Notes: generated by a model from the sequence alone, not told the origin. Shown: positions 11,367-22,335, counted from the stretch's first letter. The stretch: DNA of 62,595 bases from Candidatus Culexarchaeum nevadense (GCA_025060975.1 JANZKA010000004.1:1-62595), one strand, 5' to 3'. A program made the numbers and translations.

Positions 11367-11684
11367 GTGAAGAAATTGGTTAGAAAAGCGAGAATAAAGC
11401 TTTCTAGCAACGATTACCGAAAATTGACGGAAGTATGTGAAGAAATAAAGAGGATTGCTAAAACCACAGGGGTAAGGATTGCCGGACCAATACCACTACC
11501 AACAAAAAGACTAGTGATACCGGTAATGAGAACCCCCTGTGGAGATGGAACAAAGACATGGGATAAATATGAAATGAGAATACATAAAAGGATAATAGAC
11601 ATAGATGCTGATGAAAGAACAATGCGCCAAATAATGAGAATAAGAGTTCCACCGGAAGTTAAAATAGAGATCGAACTAACATAG
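11367..11684 (+). CDS. rps10: Ribosomal protein uS10
   Basis: 105 aa; [46 protein letters not shown]. Confidence 0.97.
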   Translation: MKKLVRKARIKLSSNDYRKLTEVCEEIKRIAKTTGVRIAGPIPLPTKRLVIPVMRTPCGDGTKTWDKYEMRIHKRIIDIDADERTMRQIMRIRVPPEVKIEIELT

Positions 11685-11767
11685 GTTTAAGGAAACAATA
11701 CCCATACAATTCTTTTTTAAATTTAAATAATTTCTCAGCATTCTTAACATTGATAAAGGTATTATAA

Positions 11768-11866
11768 CGCCGGGGGCGGGATTCGAACCCGCGCGGCCTC
11801 AAAGGCCATCGGCTCTTCGCGAAAACTTAGCAAGCCGACGCCCTAACCAGGCTAGGCGACCCCGGC
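11768..11866 (-). tRNA. tRNA-Ser(GCU) with 13-nt intron (11815..11827)
   Basis: Reverse strand GCCGGGG...CCCCGGC acceptor, long variable arm, anticodon loop TTGCTA|A split by AGTTTTCGCGAAG; bulge-helix-bulge (TTGC/GCGA, bulges TAA and AGA). Confidence 0.93.
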
Positions 11867-11935
11867 CTGAATATACCCAAATATAGCTTTAAGAAAAGTT
11901 TCTTTTATCTGTTTCCTTCAATTATGTGAGGATAC

Positions 11936-12907
11936 ATGTATAAAGTCATTGATTTATTCTGTGGTTGCGGAGGATTTGCAAGAGGGTTCATGGAGGAAAG
12001 ATTTGAGATACTATTAGGGATAGACATAGACATAAATTCACTAAATACATATTCCAGAAACATAAAAGGAGCTATTACATGGAAAAAGGATTTAAGGGAA
12101 GTACATTCAAAAGACATCATAAATGTTGTTGGCTCAAGCCCAGACGTGATTATAGGAAGCCCCCCATGCGAACCATTTACGCCAGTTAACTATAAAAGAA
12201 TGAAAAATGAACTCGACAGACTATATTTGGATGAGATAGGAGGATTAACATTACATTTCATACGTATTGTTGGAGATTTAAAACCTAAAATTTTTGTAAT
12301 GGAAAATGTCCCACAAATAATTGAAGGGGAATTGAAATGGGCATTAAAATGGGAATTTAATAGAGTTGGATACAAAAGAGTATATTTCAATATACTCAAA
12401 GCAGAAGACTCACAAACACCATCAATTAGAAGACGAATTTTCATATCAAACATACCAATCAAAATTAAACGTGAAGGTAGGAGAATAAACGTAGAAGAAG
12501 CATTAAAAGGTTTACCAAACCCAGAGGGAATAATAGACTACCCAAATCACGAAATAACACCATTAACTGAAAAAAAGATTAAAAAGATTGCTAAGCTAAG
12601 ATGGGGGGACGCTTTAATATTATTTAAGGGAGCTGATGGAAAAATATATAGAAATATGATTAGACTACATCCAAAGCGGCTTGCACCAACAGTTATGGGA
12701 GGATCAAGATTTATACACCCATATGAAAATAGATTACTAACTGTTAGAGAGCAGGCGAGACTCATGGGGTTCCCAGACACACATATATTTTACGGTCCAA
12801 GAGAAGTTCAATACAACCAAATTGGAGAAGCAGTCCCTCCAACATTATCTAGGACAATTGCAAAACATATTAAAAAAGTACTAGACGAGGGGATGGTAGA
12901 TGTGTGA
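11936..12907 (+). CDS. DNA (cytosine-5) methyltransferase, no restriction partner seen
   Basis: Motif I DLFCGCGGFARGF, motif IV GSPPCEPFTP, motif VI ENVP, motif VIII RRRIF, motif X GEAVPPTLSRTIAKHI. Confidence 0.93.
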   Translation: MYKVIDLFCGCGGFARGFMEERFEILLGIDIDINSLNTYSRNIKGAITWKKDLREVHSKDIINVVGSSPDVIIGSPPCEPFTPVNYKRMKNELDRLYLDEIGGLTLHFIRIVGDLKPKIFVMENVPQIIEGELKWALKWEFNRVGYKRVYFNILKAEDSQTPSIRRRIFISNIPIKIKREGRRINVEEALKGLPNPEGIIDYPNHEITPLTEKKIKKIAKLRWGDALILFKGADGKIYRNMIRLHPKRLAPTVMGGSRFIHPYENRLLTVREQARLMGFPDTHIFYGPREVQYNQIGEAVPPTLSRTIAKHIKKVLDEGMVDV

Positions 12908-13385
12908 AGAAAAGAGGAATCTAGTAATGACAATACATAACGTAAGTTCTCAACAAAGATTGATTGAACTGGCAAAAGTATTCTATGGATTAGGGTACGT
13001 GAATCTAGTAGTATCTAAAGCTACTGGAGCCGCAGCCCAAATAGGGATACCAGAAGTACAGAAAATATCACTAAAAACTGGAGGAAGACTCATAATAACT
13101 GCAGACCTAGAAGACGCAATAGAACTGATAAAACCAAACACAATAATCCTATTAACACAAAAAGCTTATGGAAAAACTGCATATAAACCTGAAGAAATAG
13201 CAATGGAACTCAGCAAAGGACTAACTGTGATGATGGTTATTGGAGGATTAGAACCTGGATTAACATCAAGAGACCTATCTTTAGGCGAACCCACATACAT
13301 ACAAGGTATAGAAGGAGAACTAGGACCCGTTGGATTGGCAACCATAGCCCTATATGAATTAAAGAAACACCTAGAAAAATCGTAA
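12900..13385 (+). CDS. Predicted SPOUT-family RNA methylase (COG4080-like; such proteins are sometimes labelled RecB-family nuclease)
   Basis: HNVSSQQRLIELAKVFYGLGYVNLVVSKATGAAAQIGIPEV... ending GGLEPGL...QGIEGELGPVGLATIALYEL, a SPOUT-like C-terminal knot pattern. Confidence 0.7.
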   Translation: MCEEKRNLVMTIHNVSSQQRLIELAKVFYGLGYVNLVVSKATGAAAQIGIPEVQKISLKTGGRLIITADLEDAIELIKPNTIILLTQKAYGKTAYKPEEIAMELSKGLTVMMVIGGLEPGLTSRDLSLGEPTYIQGIEGELGPVGLATIALYELKKHLEKS

Positions 13386-14095
13386 CTGTTCCAACGCAAA
13401 GTTGTAGATAATTTAAACTTTAAAATATCTTCAAAATCTTATTCACATAATAACATAACTTGCATACATCCTTAATTATGAGAACATCATAAATTATTTC
13501 ATTCCTAACAAACTAGAAATCTATACTTCCACGATCACTCATAATAGCGGCAGCCTCGCTTAAAGTGGTATTCATCATAGTAAAAGTTGACTCTCTTAAT
13601 TGTTACGAAGAATCTCCCCAATTATTGGATTGATTGTATATTTCTCACTTACCCTTTCTGATTACAGTATTTATTTCATTGATGTCTTGTAAACTTATTG
13701 GGCTAAATATAGTTGAGGGAAAAGTGAATGTAATTACCCGAGACCACCTTCCCAAAAAGCTACTGCAATGGACTGTTATTTCATTAAAGTCTTAGTATAT
13801 TTATACCAAAGGATGCATTAAAATGAATCTAATACAATAGGGTTTAGGTATAGTGAGTATGTGAAATAAGTACCTAGGTAGAATAAATGCTAAGGTTGTG
13901 TCAGAAGAAGAGATAGGAATGCTTTTTATTTATACATCTTCATGGTGATCAATTTAACTTGATGTGAGTTTTATATGATTTATTGAAATATCTGTGATCC
14001 CCATTTAAATGGGACCTTCAACATTGTACAAAAACCAGTGTATAAACGAAGGCTACATCATTTACTTAAATTAAAAGTGCTTCCATTTTTATTAG

Positions 14096-14169
14096 TGGGC
14101 GGGCTGGGATTTGAACCCAGGACCACCGCCGTGTCAGGGCGGTATCCTAACCAGCTAGACGACCCGCCC
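14096..14169 (-). tRNA. tRNA-Val(GAC)
   Basis: Reverse strand GGGCGGG..CCGCCCTGACACGGCGG..GGTTCAAATCC..CCCGCCCA; loop CTGACAC. Confidence 0.93.
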
Positions 14170-14292
14170 TCTGATATCTACATAAAAACTTAAAATTAAA
14201 TAAACCTTTTTCCATTAATATCGCTTTTCATACCAAGACTGAAGTTCAAAACTTTATATTCCATAATGTAGTTTCTATTATTGAGCATTATT

Positions 14293-14366
14293 GGGCCGGT
14301 AGCTCAGCCTGGAAGAGCACCCGCCTCGCACGCGGGGGGTCGCGGGTTCAAATCCCGCCCGGTCCA
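14293..14366 (+). tRNA. tRNA-Ala(CGC)
   Basis: GGGCCGGTAGCTCAGCCTGGAAGAGCACCCGCCTCGCACGCGGG...GGTTCAAATCC; loop CTCGCAC. Confidence 0.94.
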
Positions 14367-15012
14367 CTACAATTAAACAATCTTCGAAATGAATAGAGTG
14401 ATATATGGATTAAGAGTCTTGAAAGAGGAGTCCCATAACTGCTGAAACTGCTTAAAAGAAGACTTAGCAAGTTATATGAGCTTTTAAATATTACACCTAA
14501 GTATGGTTGAAAAGTTAGGAAATATTCGGTTGGTTTTCAGGATAGGCTTGAGGATAGGGGGTAAGGATCCAGGATATGCAGCCGACCTATTGAAAGTTGT
14601 TAAATTATGTTCACTAAGAATTAAAGTTGCAATTTCTTTAATGGCTTTCTCTGGCTTAAATTCCAAAATATAGAAAACCATGATGGAAGTGATGTATTAA
14701 TGCTTAGGGATTGTCTAGGCTGAAAATAGAGGGTAAAGAAGGTTGTTAAACGGGTTTATGAGGAGCAAGACTTTGAAAACCACTAATAGAAACAGTTATA
14801 TGGCGATTATATAAAAAATGCCAATATACCATGGGTTAAAGTTTTATTTATCATTTAATTGCATGGGCTCGTCCACTAAGCTTGAATTTAATAGATTCAC
14901 AAAATATGGGTTTTGAAAAAGATGTATGGTGCAACAGCAACTATGAATGGTATTCATAGTTAACGGATCCTCATAAACATTAAAAGATTTTCTAGGTGGT
15001 ATTCATTGACGT

Positions 15013-16383
15013 CTATATTTTCTTGCCTGGATTCATAATATTGTATGGGTCTAGAGTCTGCTTTATCAATGATAGTAATTTTAACGTATTTGCATCTATT
15101 TCTAGGGATAGATACTGTTTTTTAGTTATACCGATGCCATGTTCTCCGCTTAAAGCACCATTATTTTTTACCGCTATTTTGAATATGTTTTCCTTAATCT
15201 TTTCTATCTCAGGGGTTAGGGATTTTTCTTTTGGAACTAGTATACTTGGATGTAAATGTCCATCACCAACATGCCCAAAAACAGCGATGTTTACATTGAA
15301 TTTGCTGCCTAATGATTTTATTTCCTTAATCGTTTCTGGAAGGAAAGATACTGGTACAATTATGTCTTCATCCAGTCTACCGCCATAAACTTTTTCAAGG
15401 GATTCTCCGGCGAGCTTCCTTTTGCTCCACATTTCATCAGCATTATAATACACATGAACATTTTCATCAGATATTCCAAGGTTTTTTAAGTAGGATGATA
15501 GGACTTCAAGTTTATTATCCATGTCATTACTGGAGAAAGCTTCCACTTCAAGTAATATCACTGCATCTGATTCTGGGAACCCAGCGTTATACGCTTTGTT
15601 TATGGCAGCTATAGTTATATCATCCATTAACTCTATTGCGGAAATATCTATGCTTAGTTTTGTTAGTGCAACTATAATTTCACATGCTTTCTCCAAATTA
15701 TTGTTGGATATGGATATACCAATCCTATATTGTGGTTTAGGGGCAACCCTCAATAATGCTTTAGTTATTATCCCAAGGGTTCCTTCACTACCAACAATGA
15801 GCGATACTAGGTTATATGCGGATACCCATTTCTTCGTTCTTGAACCAATCCACACCTTACCAACGGATGAGGTTATGACCTCCAATCCTAAAACCCAATT
15901 TCTAATACTACCATACTTATAGCTACGAGGCCCTGCTGCGTTTTCGGCAAGCATTCCACCTATAGTACATTGATCTCCAGTTGCAGGGTTTGGAGGGAGA
16001 AATAGGTTGTATTTAGATAGAAAAGCATTTAAATTTTCATATATAATTCCAGGTTCCACTAAAACCTGCAAATTATCTAGATCAAAATTTAAAATCCTAT
16101 TCATCCTTTTAAAATCCACAATTATTCCACCGAATATTGGAACACTGCCACCACTAAGTGAAGTTCCGCCACCTCTGGGAATTAATGGAATTCTAAATTC
16201 CTTTGCTACTTCAACCAGTTTTTCCACCTCTTCAGAAGTTTCAGGTATTACTGCAAGGGATGGTTTACCTTTAATGTATGATTGATCCTCCTCGTATTGT
16301 TTTAATATTTCCTCATCAGTTATAACTCTATCCCCAAATATGCTTCTTAACTTAGATAAACATGCTTCACTAATACCACCCAT
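15013..16383 (-). CDS. FAD-binding oxidoreductase, GlcD/D-lactate dehydrogenase family
   Basis: IPLIPRGGGTSLSGGSVPIFGGIIVDFKRMN FAD-binding motif; VFGHVGDGHLHPSILVP; SGEHGIG; NPGKK. Confidence 0.92.
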   Translation of the reverse strand: MGGISEACLSKLRSIFGDRVITDEEILKQYEEDQSYIKGKPSLAVIPETSEEVEKLVEVAKEFRIPLIPRGGGTSLSGGSVPIFGGIIVDFKRMNRILNFDLDNLQVLVEPGIIYENLNAFLSKYNLFLPPNPATGDQCTIGGMLAENAAGPRSYKYGSIRNWVLGLEVITSSVGKVWIGSRTKKWVSAYNLVSLIVGSEGTLGIITKALLRVAPKPQYRIGISISNNNLEKACEIIVALTKLSIDISAIELMDDITIAAINKAYNAGFPESDAVILLEVEAFSSNDMDNKLEVLSSYLKNLGISDENVHVYYNADEMWSKRKLAGESLEKVYGGRLDEDIIVPVSFLPETIKEIKSLGSKFNVNIAVFGHVGDGHLHPSILVPKEKSLTPEIEKIKENIFKIAVKNNGALSGEHGIGITKKQYLSLEIDANTLKLLSLIKQTLDPYNIMNPGKKI

Positions 16384-16492
16384 AACGTTACACCTACTTA
16401 CAATACTGTAATGTCAAAATTTAACTTAATTATTGTTCGGTGGGTAATGTTATCTCTCCCATTGACATCGTAAATTAAAAACAATTTAAATT

Positions 16493-16567
16493 TGGGCCCG
16501 GTGGGATTTGAACCCACGACCCCCCGGTTATCAGCCGAGTGCTCTAACCAGGCTGAGCTACGGGCCC
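16493..16567 (-). tRNA. tRNA-Ile(GAU)
   Basis: Reverse strand GGGCCCGTAGCTCAGCCTGGTTAGAGCACTCGGCTGATAACCGGGGGGTCGTGGGTTCAAATCCCACCGGGCCCA. Confidence 0.95.
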
Positions 16568-16635
16568 ATGCAAACAATATATCTATCTACAAAAATTTAA
16601 GGTTTCATCTCATAATAAATTCTTTTTGGATAAGG

Positions 16636-17538
16636 ATGTATTATGAGGAGTACATTGAGAAGACTTTGAAAGCTGGTGAAATTGTTAATAGAATCTTAAA
16701 AGAGCTACCAAGAATAGTGAAACCAGGAGTAAAAGTCTTGGATATATGCGAAAAAATAGAGAATTTGATAATTGAAGGAGGGGGAAAACCAGCTTTCCCA
16801 TGCAACATATCCATAAATAATATAGCGGCTCATTACACCGCATTCCCAGGGGATAAATCAATAATTCCGGATAACGCGGTGGTTAAGGTTGATATAGGAG
16901 CTCATGTTGATGGATACATAGTAGATGCAGCAACAACAATATCATTCAATAGCAAATATGATGACATGGTTGAGGCAAATAGAATGGCTTTGAAAAATGC
17001 ATTAAAAGTGATTAAACCAGGGGTGAAAGTAAGTAAAATATCAAAGGAGATCGAGAGAACTATTATTGGATTTGGATATAAACCAATAAGCAATCTAACT
17101 GGACATATGCTTAAAAGGTATATATTGCATGGCGGTAAAAATATACCAAATGTTTATGGGGAATATCCATGGATTATGGAAGAAGGAGAGATATATGCTA
17201 TTGAACCATTCGCTACTGATGGTGTAGGTAGCGTTACTGAAATGCAACAAGCATACATATATTCTTTGGCAAAAGTACATTCTGGAAGAACGAAACTAGA
17301 AAAGGAGTTATTGAAGTACATTTATGACAACTTTAAGATATTACCATTCTGTGAGAGATGGTTGAAGAATTTTTATGTAAATCATGAAACTATAGGGGCA
17401 ATTATTAATAGGTTAGTTGAAAATGGGGCATTGCACAGTTATCCAGTTTTGAGGGAAATTAAAAATGGTATTGTAACTCAATTTGAGACAACCATAATAG
17501 TTTCAAGAGATGGACCTATCATAACTACAGAGATATGA
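16636..17538 (+). CDS. map: Methionine aminopeptidase, type II
   Basis: MYYEEYIEKTLKAGEIVNRIL...PCNISINNIAAHYTAFPGDKSII...VKVDIGAHVDGYIVDAATTISF; start moved downstream of the ORF-track start, which runs through the antisense of tRNA-Ile. Confidence 0.95.
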   Translation: MYYEEYIEKTLKAGEIVNRILKELPRIVKPGVKVLDICEKIENLIIEGGGKPAFPCNISINNIAAHYTAFPGDKSIIPDNAVVKVDIGAHVDGYIVDAATTISFNSKYDDMVEANRMALKNALKVIKPGVKVSKISKEIERTIIGFGYKPISNLTGHMLKRYILHGGKNIPNVYGEYPWIMEEGEIYAIEPFATDGVGSVTEMQQAYIYSLAKVHSGRTKLEKELLKYIYDNFKILPFCERWLKNFYVNHETIGAIINRLVENGALHSYPVLREIKNGIVTQFETTIIVSRDGPIITTEI

Positions 17539-17550
17539 TTACTACCATAA

Positions 17551-20500
17551 TTACCATAATTTCCATAAGAGGCCATCCATATATTCGTTGAGAGAACGAA
17601 TAGTCATATATTCCACTTGCTTCATAGCCTTAACAAGTGCTTCCGTCAATTCAATAGTGGTTATTAGTGGGATATTGAACTCTGCAGCAATACGTCTAAG
17701 CTTATACTCATCATGATGTATTTTATCATGGCCCACTTTATAGTGGGAGTTGTTTTTAGGACATATGTTTATTACAATGTCTACCATCCTCTTTCTAATA
17801 GCATCTATTGGGGTGATTTCCTCATTAAAAACCATAATCTTATCGGAGAACATGTGTTGACTATTGAAGTAAACATTAAACAGTTCAAATGTATGTTTAG
17901 TGAAATATACCCTAAATCCCATGCTTATCAGATCGTGAACAACTTTTTTAATTTCATTTATCTTTGTGTTATCACTAACACTTAACAAAACTGCACCATT
18001 TCTGATCGGCAAGTTCAGTTCTGCCGCATGGAGAGCTTTCAATAATGCGTCAGCGAAGTTCTCACCCATACATGCTACTTCACCTGTACTCTTCATTTCC
18101 ACTCCAAGCATAGGATCCGCACCAGATAATCTCATAAAACTGAATTGAGGAACTTTAACACTCACATGAGGTATTGGGGGTAATTCAAATACTCCGATAT
18201 TTCTAAATTTTCTGCCTAAAATTGCCATTGCTGCTAAATCTATCAAACTCACACCAATGGTTTTACTTGTATATGGAAATGACCTTGAAGCTCTTAAGTT
18301 ACATTCAATAACATAAACAACATCGTTCTTCACCAAAAACTGAATGTTAAAAGGCCCAACTATCTTAAGCCTTCTAGCTATTTTACTTGAGTAATCTCTA
18401 ATAACATCTATGATTTGTGGTGTTAAGGTTTGGGGAGGTATACACATAGTTGCATCACCACTATGTATTCCAGCCTCCTCCACATGTTCAATAATGGCGC
18501 CTATAATGACGTCTTCACCATCAGAAACACCATCAACTTCTACTTCCTTAGCTCCATCGATAAATTTTGAAATCACCACAGGATGTTCGGGAGAGACTCT
18601 AGCGGCAAGGGATAGATACTCTTCTAGTTCCTTCTCATCATAGGCTACACGCATACTTGAGCCGGATAAAACATAACTTGGCCTTATAATTACAGGGTAA
18701 CCGATCTTAGAAGCAAATAATTTTGCTTCGCTAATTGTTTTAAAAGAGCCCCAAGCAGGTTGAAGTATTTGTAATTCGTCCAGTATAGAGCTAAATTTAG
18801 CTCTATCCTCAGCCATATCGATACTTATCGGTGAAGTCCCAAGAATATTAACGCCATTCATACTTAATTTCAAGGCAAGATTATTAGGTATTTGACCACC
18901 TACAGAAACTATTACCCCAAGAGGTTTCTCAAATTCATAAATATCCAAAATCCTCTCTAGACTCAATTCCTCAAAATAAAGCCTATCTGAAACGTCATAA
19001 TCCGTTGAAACTGTTTCGGGATTATAATTGATTAATATAACCTCCTTAATGCCATACTTCTTTAACGCCCAAACCATGTTTACTGCACACCAATCAAATT
19101 CAACACTAGAACCTATTCTAAACACACCTGAACCCAAAACTATAATCTTACTACCTTCAGACATATCGTTGGGTGTTACGTCATTTTCATCGCCACAATA
19201 CGTTAAATATAGGTAATTGGTTTTTGCAGGCCATTCAGCAGCTAAAGTATCTATCTGCTTTACACAAGGAAGTATTCTGAACTTTTTCCTTAACATTCGC
19301 ACATCATCTTCCGTAAGTCCCAAGCATAATGCTATTTGTTTATCTGAAAAACCAAGTTGCTTCGCCTTTCTTATCAATATCTCAATATTTTTACTATTTA
19401 CATCCGCATTACGAAGCTTACTCTCCATATCCACGATGTTCTTGATCTTGTGTAAGAAGAAAGGATCTATACCGCTAAGCTCATATATTCTTTCAATACT
19501 CACACCAAGTTTTATAGCCTTAACTATCTTGAAGATTCTATCATCCCTTGGATGGGAAATAGCATATAGAATATCTTCAAGCGACTCACACTCATTTTCA
19601 TCATGATTACACACTAAACCATTTTTTCCAAGATCCAGCATTCTAATGGCTTTTTGTAATGCTTCTTCAAAACATCTTCCAATGGCCATAACCTCTCCCA
19701 CAGATTTCATTTGAGTACCTAGACCTCGATCTACACCAACAAACTTTTGGAAATCCCATCTTGGAAATTTAACAACCACATAATCTAGTGCTGGTTCAAA
19801 ACATGCCGTCGTAACTTTCGTAACTTTATTCATGAGTTCTGGCAATAGGTAGCCTATTGACAATTTAGCAGATATATATGCAAGTGGATATCCAGTAGCT
19901 TTACTAGCCAAAGCGGAGCTTCTTGACATACGTGCATTAACCTCTATAACCCTAAATTCTTCAGAAGTTGGGTTTAAAGCCCATTGAATATTACATTCAC
20001 CAACTATCCCTAAACTTTGAACGACCTTAATCGATGCAGATCTTAGAATATTATATTCACGATTAGTCAGAGTTTGTGATGGCGCAACGACAATAGAATC
20101 TCCGGTATGTATCCCCATCGGATCCACATTTTCCATACAACAAACAGCAATACAGTTATTCGCATAATCACGCATCATCTCGAACTCTATCTCTTTCCAA
20201 TGCCTCAAATACTCTTCCACAAGAACTTGAGAGATAGCACTTTGAGCTAATGCACGTTCAACAATCTCAATCAATTCCGAGTCATTATAAGCTACTCCAG
20301 AACCTTTACCGCCAAGAGTATATGCAACCCTTACCACAACAGGGTAACCTATGTCCCTAGCTGCCTTCAATGCTTCTTCAACAGAAGTTGTAGAGAAACT
20401 TTTAGGTACGGGGATTCCTGCATTTATCATTGCATTTTTAAATAGCTCCCTATCCTCAGTTTTCTCTATGGCATCTATAGGTGTACCCAATACTCTAACA

Positions 20501-20844
20501 TTATATTTATCGAGAACCCCCATTTTAGATAACTGCACACCACAATTTAGCGCTGTCTGACCACCAAAGCCAAGTAAAATACCATCAGGCTTTTCTCTCT
20601 TAATAACCTCCTCAACATAAAAAGGAGTTACAGGTAAAAGGTATATTTTATCTGCGAGTTTTGGGTCTGTCTGTATCGTTGCAATATTTGGATTCACAAG
20701 TATGGTCTCGATACCCTCTTCTCTCAATGCTTTTAAACATTGACTACCAGAATAATCAAACTCAGCTGCCTCACCAATCTTTATAGCCCCGCTACCCAAT
20801 ATCAGCACTTTTCGAATACCATCAAGTTTAGGCATGAAGTTCAC
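17551..20844 (-). CDS. carB: Carbamoyl-phosphate synthase large subunit
   Basis: 1097 aa; duplicated ATP-grasp halves, GSGAIKIGEAAEFDYSGSQCLKALREEG and GSGVFRIGSSVEFDWCAVN. Confidence 0.97.
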   Translation of the reverse strand: MNFMPKLDGIRKVLILGSGAIKIGEAAEFDYSGSQCLKALREEGIETILVNPNIATIQTDPKLADKIYLLPVTPFYVEEVIKREKPDGILLGFGGQTALNCGVQLSKMGVLDKYNVRVLGTPIDAIEKTEDRELFKNAMINAGIPVPKSFSTTSVEEALKAARDIGYPVVVRVAYTLGGKGSGVAYNDSELIEIVERALAQSAISQVLVEEYLRHWKEIEFEMMRDYANNCIAVCCMENVDPMGIHTGDSIVVAPSQTLTNREYNILRSASIKVVQSLGIVGECNIQWALNPTSEEFRVIEVNARMSRSSALASKATGYPLAYISAKLSIGYLLPELMNKVTKVTTACFEPALDYVVVKFPRWDFQKFVGVDRGLGTQMKSVGEVMAIGRCFEEALQKAIRMLDLGKNGLVCNHDENECESLEDILYAISHPRDDRIFKIVKAIKLGVSIERIYELSGIDPFFLHKIKNIVDMESKLRNADVNSKNIEILIRKAKQLGFSDKQIALCLGLTEDDVRMLRKKFRILPCVKQIDTLAAEWPAKTNYLYLTYCGDENDVTPNDMSEGSKIIVLGSGVFRIGSSVEFDWCAVNMVWALKKYGIKEVILINYNPETVSTDYDVSDRLYFEELSLERILDIYEFEKPLGVIVSVGGQIPNNLALKLSMNGVNILGTSPISIDMAEDRAKFSSILDELQILQPAWGSFKTISEAKLFASKIGYPVIIRPSYVLSGSSMRVAYDEKELEEYLSLAARVSPEHPVVISKFIDGAKEVEVDGVSDGEDVIIGAIIEHVEEAGIHSGDATMCIPPQTLTPQIIDVIRDYSSKIARRLKIVGPFNIQFLVKNDVVYVIECNLRASRSFPYTSKTIGVSLIDLAAMAILGRKFRNIGVFELPPIPHVSVKVPQFSFMRLSGADPMLGVEMKSTGEVACMGENFADALLKALHAAELNLPIRNGAVLLSVSDNTKINEIKKVVHDLISMGFRVYFTKHTFELFNVYFNSQHMFSDKIMVFNEEITPIDAIRKRMVDIVINICPKNNSHYKVGHDKIHHDEYKLRRIAAEFNIPLITTIELTEALVKAMKQVEYMTIRSLNEYMDGLLWKLW

Positions 20845-22007
20845 CTCAACATACCTATAAATACATCAAAAAGGAAGCATGTATCCAAAGGACCTGGAGA
20901 ACCTTCAGGGTGCCACTGAACAGAAAAAGCGTCTTTCTCTACATGCTTTAATCCTTCAACAGTTCCATCATTAGCATTCACATACCAAACTTTTAATTTA
21001 GTATCTTTCAATGATGAAGCATCCACAGCAAATCCATGATTTTGAGAAGTTATAAAGCAAGTATTGTTTTCAACATTTAATACTGGTTGGTTCTGAGATC
21101 TATGGCCATACTTCAATTTATACGTTGAACCACCCAAAGCTAAAGCGAGTATTTGATTTCCAAGACAAATCCCAAAAGTTGGAATACCGCTATCAACGAT
21201 CTCCCTTACAGTTGTGATAGTTTCAGTTAGCAACGCTGGATCGCCAGGACCATTGCTTATCAAAACACCATGAGGTCTATAAGATAGAATATCTTCAAAT
21301 GAGAAGTTATATGGAACTCTAATAACATTAACTCCCCTTCTCAAAAGATTGCGGATTATACTTAGCTTTACTCCACAATCTATTACAACAACATTCTTGT
21401 CGCTACCAATATAGTAAGGTATAGGCTCTTTAATGGAAACCTTCTCAACAAGATTAATTTCAATCGGATTGGTTGAACACTTCAATTCTTCAAATAGTTT
21501 TTCAGGATTAATAGATACATGTTCATCAAATACGTAAAGTAAACCCATCATAACACCCTTAGACCTCAATTTCTTAGTAATACTCCTAGTATCAACACCA
21601 AAAATGCCTGGAACACCGTTTTCAAGCAACCACTCATTAAAAGATTTAGAAGAAGACCAATGTGAAGGCATAGTACATAAATCACTAATAACAACCCCAG
21701 AAACTTTTATACCAAAAGACTCGAAGTGTAAGGGTATATTAAACTCGTCAACCAAGCCTAACGATGGGACACCATAATTGCCGATCAATGGATATGTAAA
21801 TAATAGAATTTGACCCACATATGAAGGATCAGTTAAAGCTTCAGTATATCCAACCATAGAAGTTGAAAAAACAACTTCACCTACAACCTTACCAAGAGAG
21901 CCAAAACCATAACCAGTATAAATGGAGCCATCCTCAAGAATCAACATAGCCCTCTTAGATACAGTCTCAGCCATCGAAATCGTTTCAGCCTCCAGAAACT
22001 TGAACAA
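20841..22007 (-). CDS. carA: Carbamoyl-phosphate synthase small subunit
   Basis: ILEDGSIYTGYGFGSLGKVVGEVVFSTSMVGYTEALTDPSYVGQ; glutaminase GICLGNQ and QWHPEGSPGP. Confidence 0.97.
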   Translation of the reverse strand: MFKFLEAETISMAETVSKRAMLILEDGSIYTGYGFGSLGKVVGEVVFSTSMVGYTEALTDPSYVGQILLFTYPLIGNYGVPSLGLVDEFNIPLHFESFGIKVSGVVISDLCTMPSHWSSSKSFNEWLLENGVPGIFGVDTRSITKKLRSKGVMMGLLYVFDEHVSINPEKLFEELKCSTNPIEINLVEKVSIKEPIPYYIGSDKNVVVIDCGVKLSIIRNLLRRGVNVIRVPYNFSFEDILSYRPHGVLISNGPGDPALLTETITTVREIVDSGIPTFGICLGNQILALALGGSTYKLKYGHRSQNQPVLNVENNTCFITSQNHGFAVDASSLKDTKLKVWYVNANDGTVEGLKHVEKDAFSVQWHPEGSPGPLDTCFLFDVFIGMLR

Positions 22008-22335
22008 AAAAATACTTTAAATCTTATGTTACAATCGTAACAATCCATAAGAAAACTTAACAAAACAATGGCATCTTCATTATTAGCAAGATTAGTATTT
22101 TTGAAACAAAATAGGGAATAGAACATAAGAGTCTATGGAATATGTGAAAATTAAAGATTCTTAGAATGAGATCATACCCTCAATTGCAAATACGTTTCAC
22201 TGTTATTATATAATCAATATCAATTCTAAATTCAATGAAAAGATATAAAAATAGTAAAATGACTTCTAAAATCATATACATTCAAGTAAAATTACTAAAT
22301 AAATTAAATAAAATAAATTTTTTATAATATAATGG

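Noticed and set aside
16492-16635. N-terminal extension of methionine aminopeptidase (MGPVGFEPTTPRLSAECSNQAEL...)
   Set aside because: This is the antisense translation of tRNA-Ile (GFEPTTPRLS is a classic tRNA artefact); the real start is ATG at 16636
17544-17568. Short direct repeats of CCATAATT at the map/carB junction
   Set aside because: Three imperfect copies partly inside the carB 3' end; too short to support a repeat element or terminator
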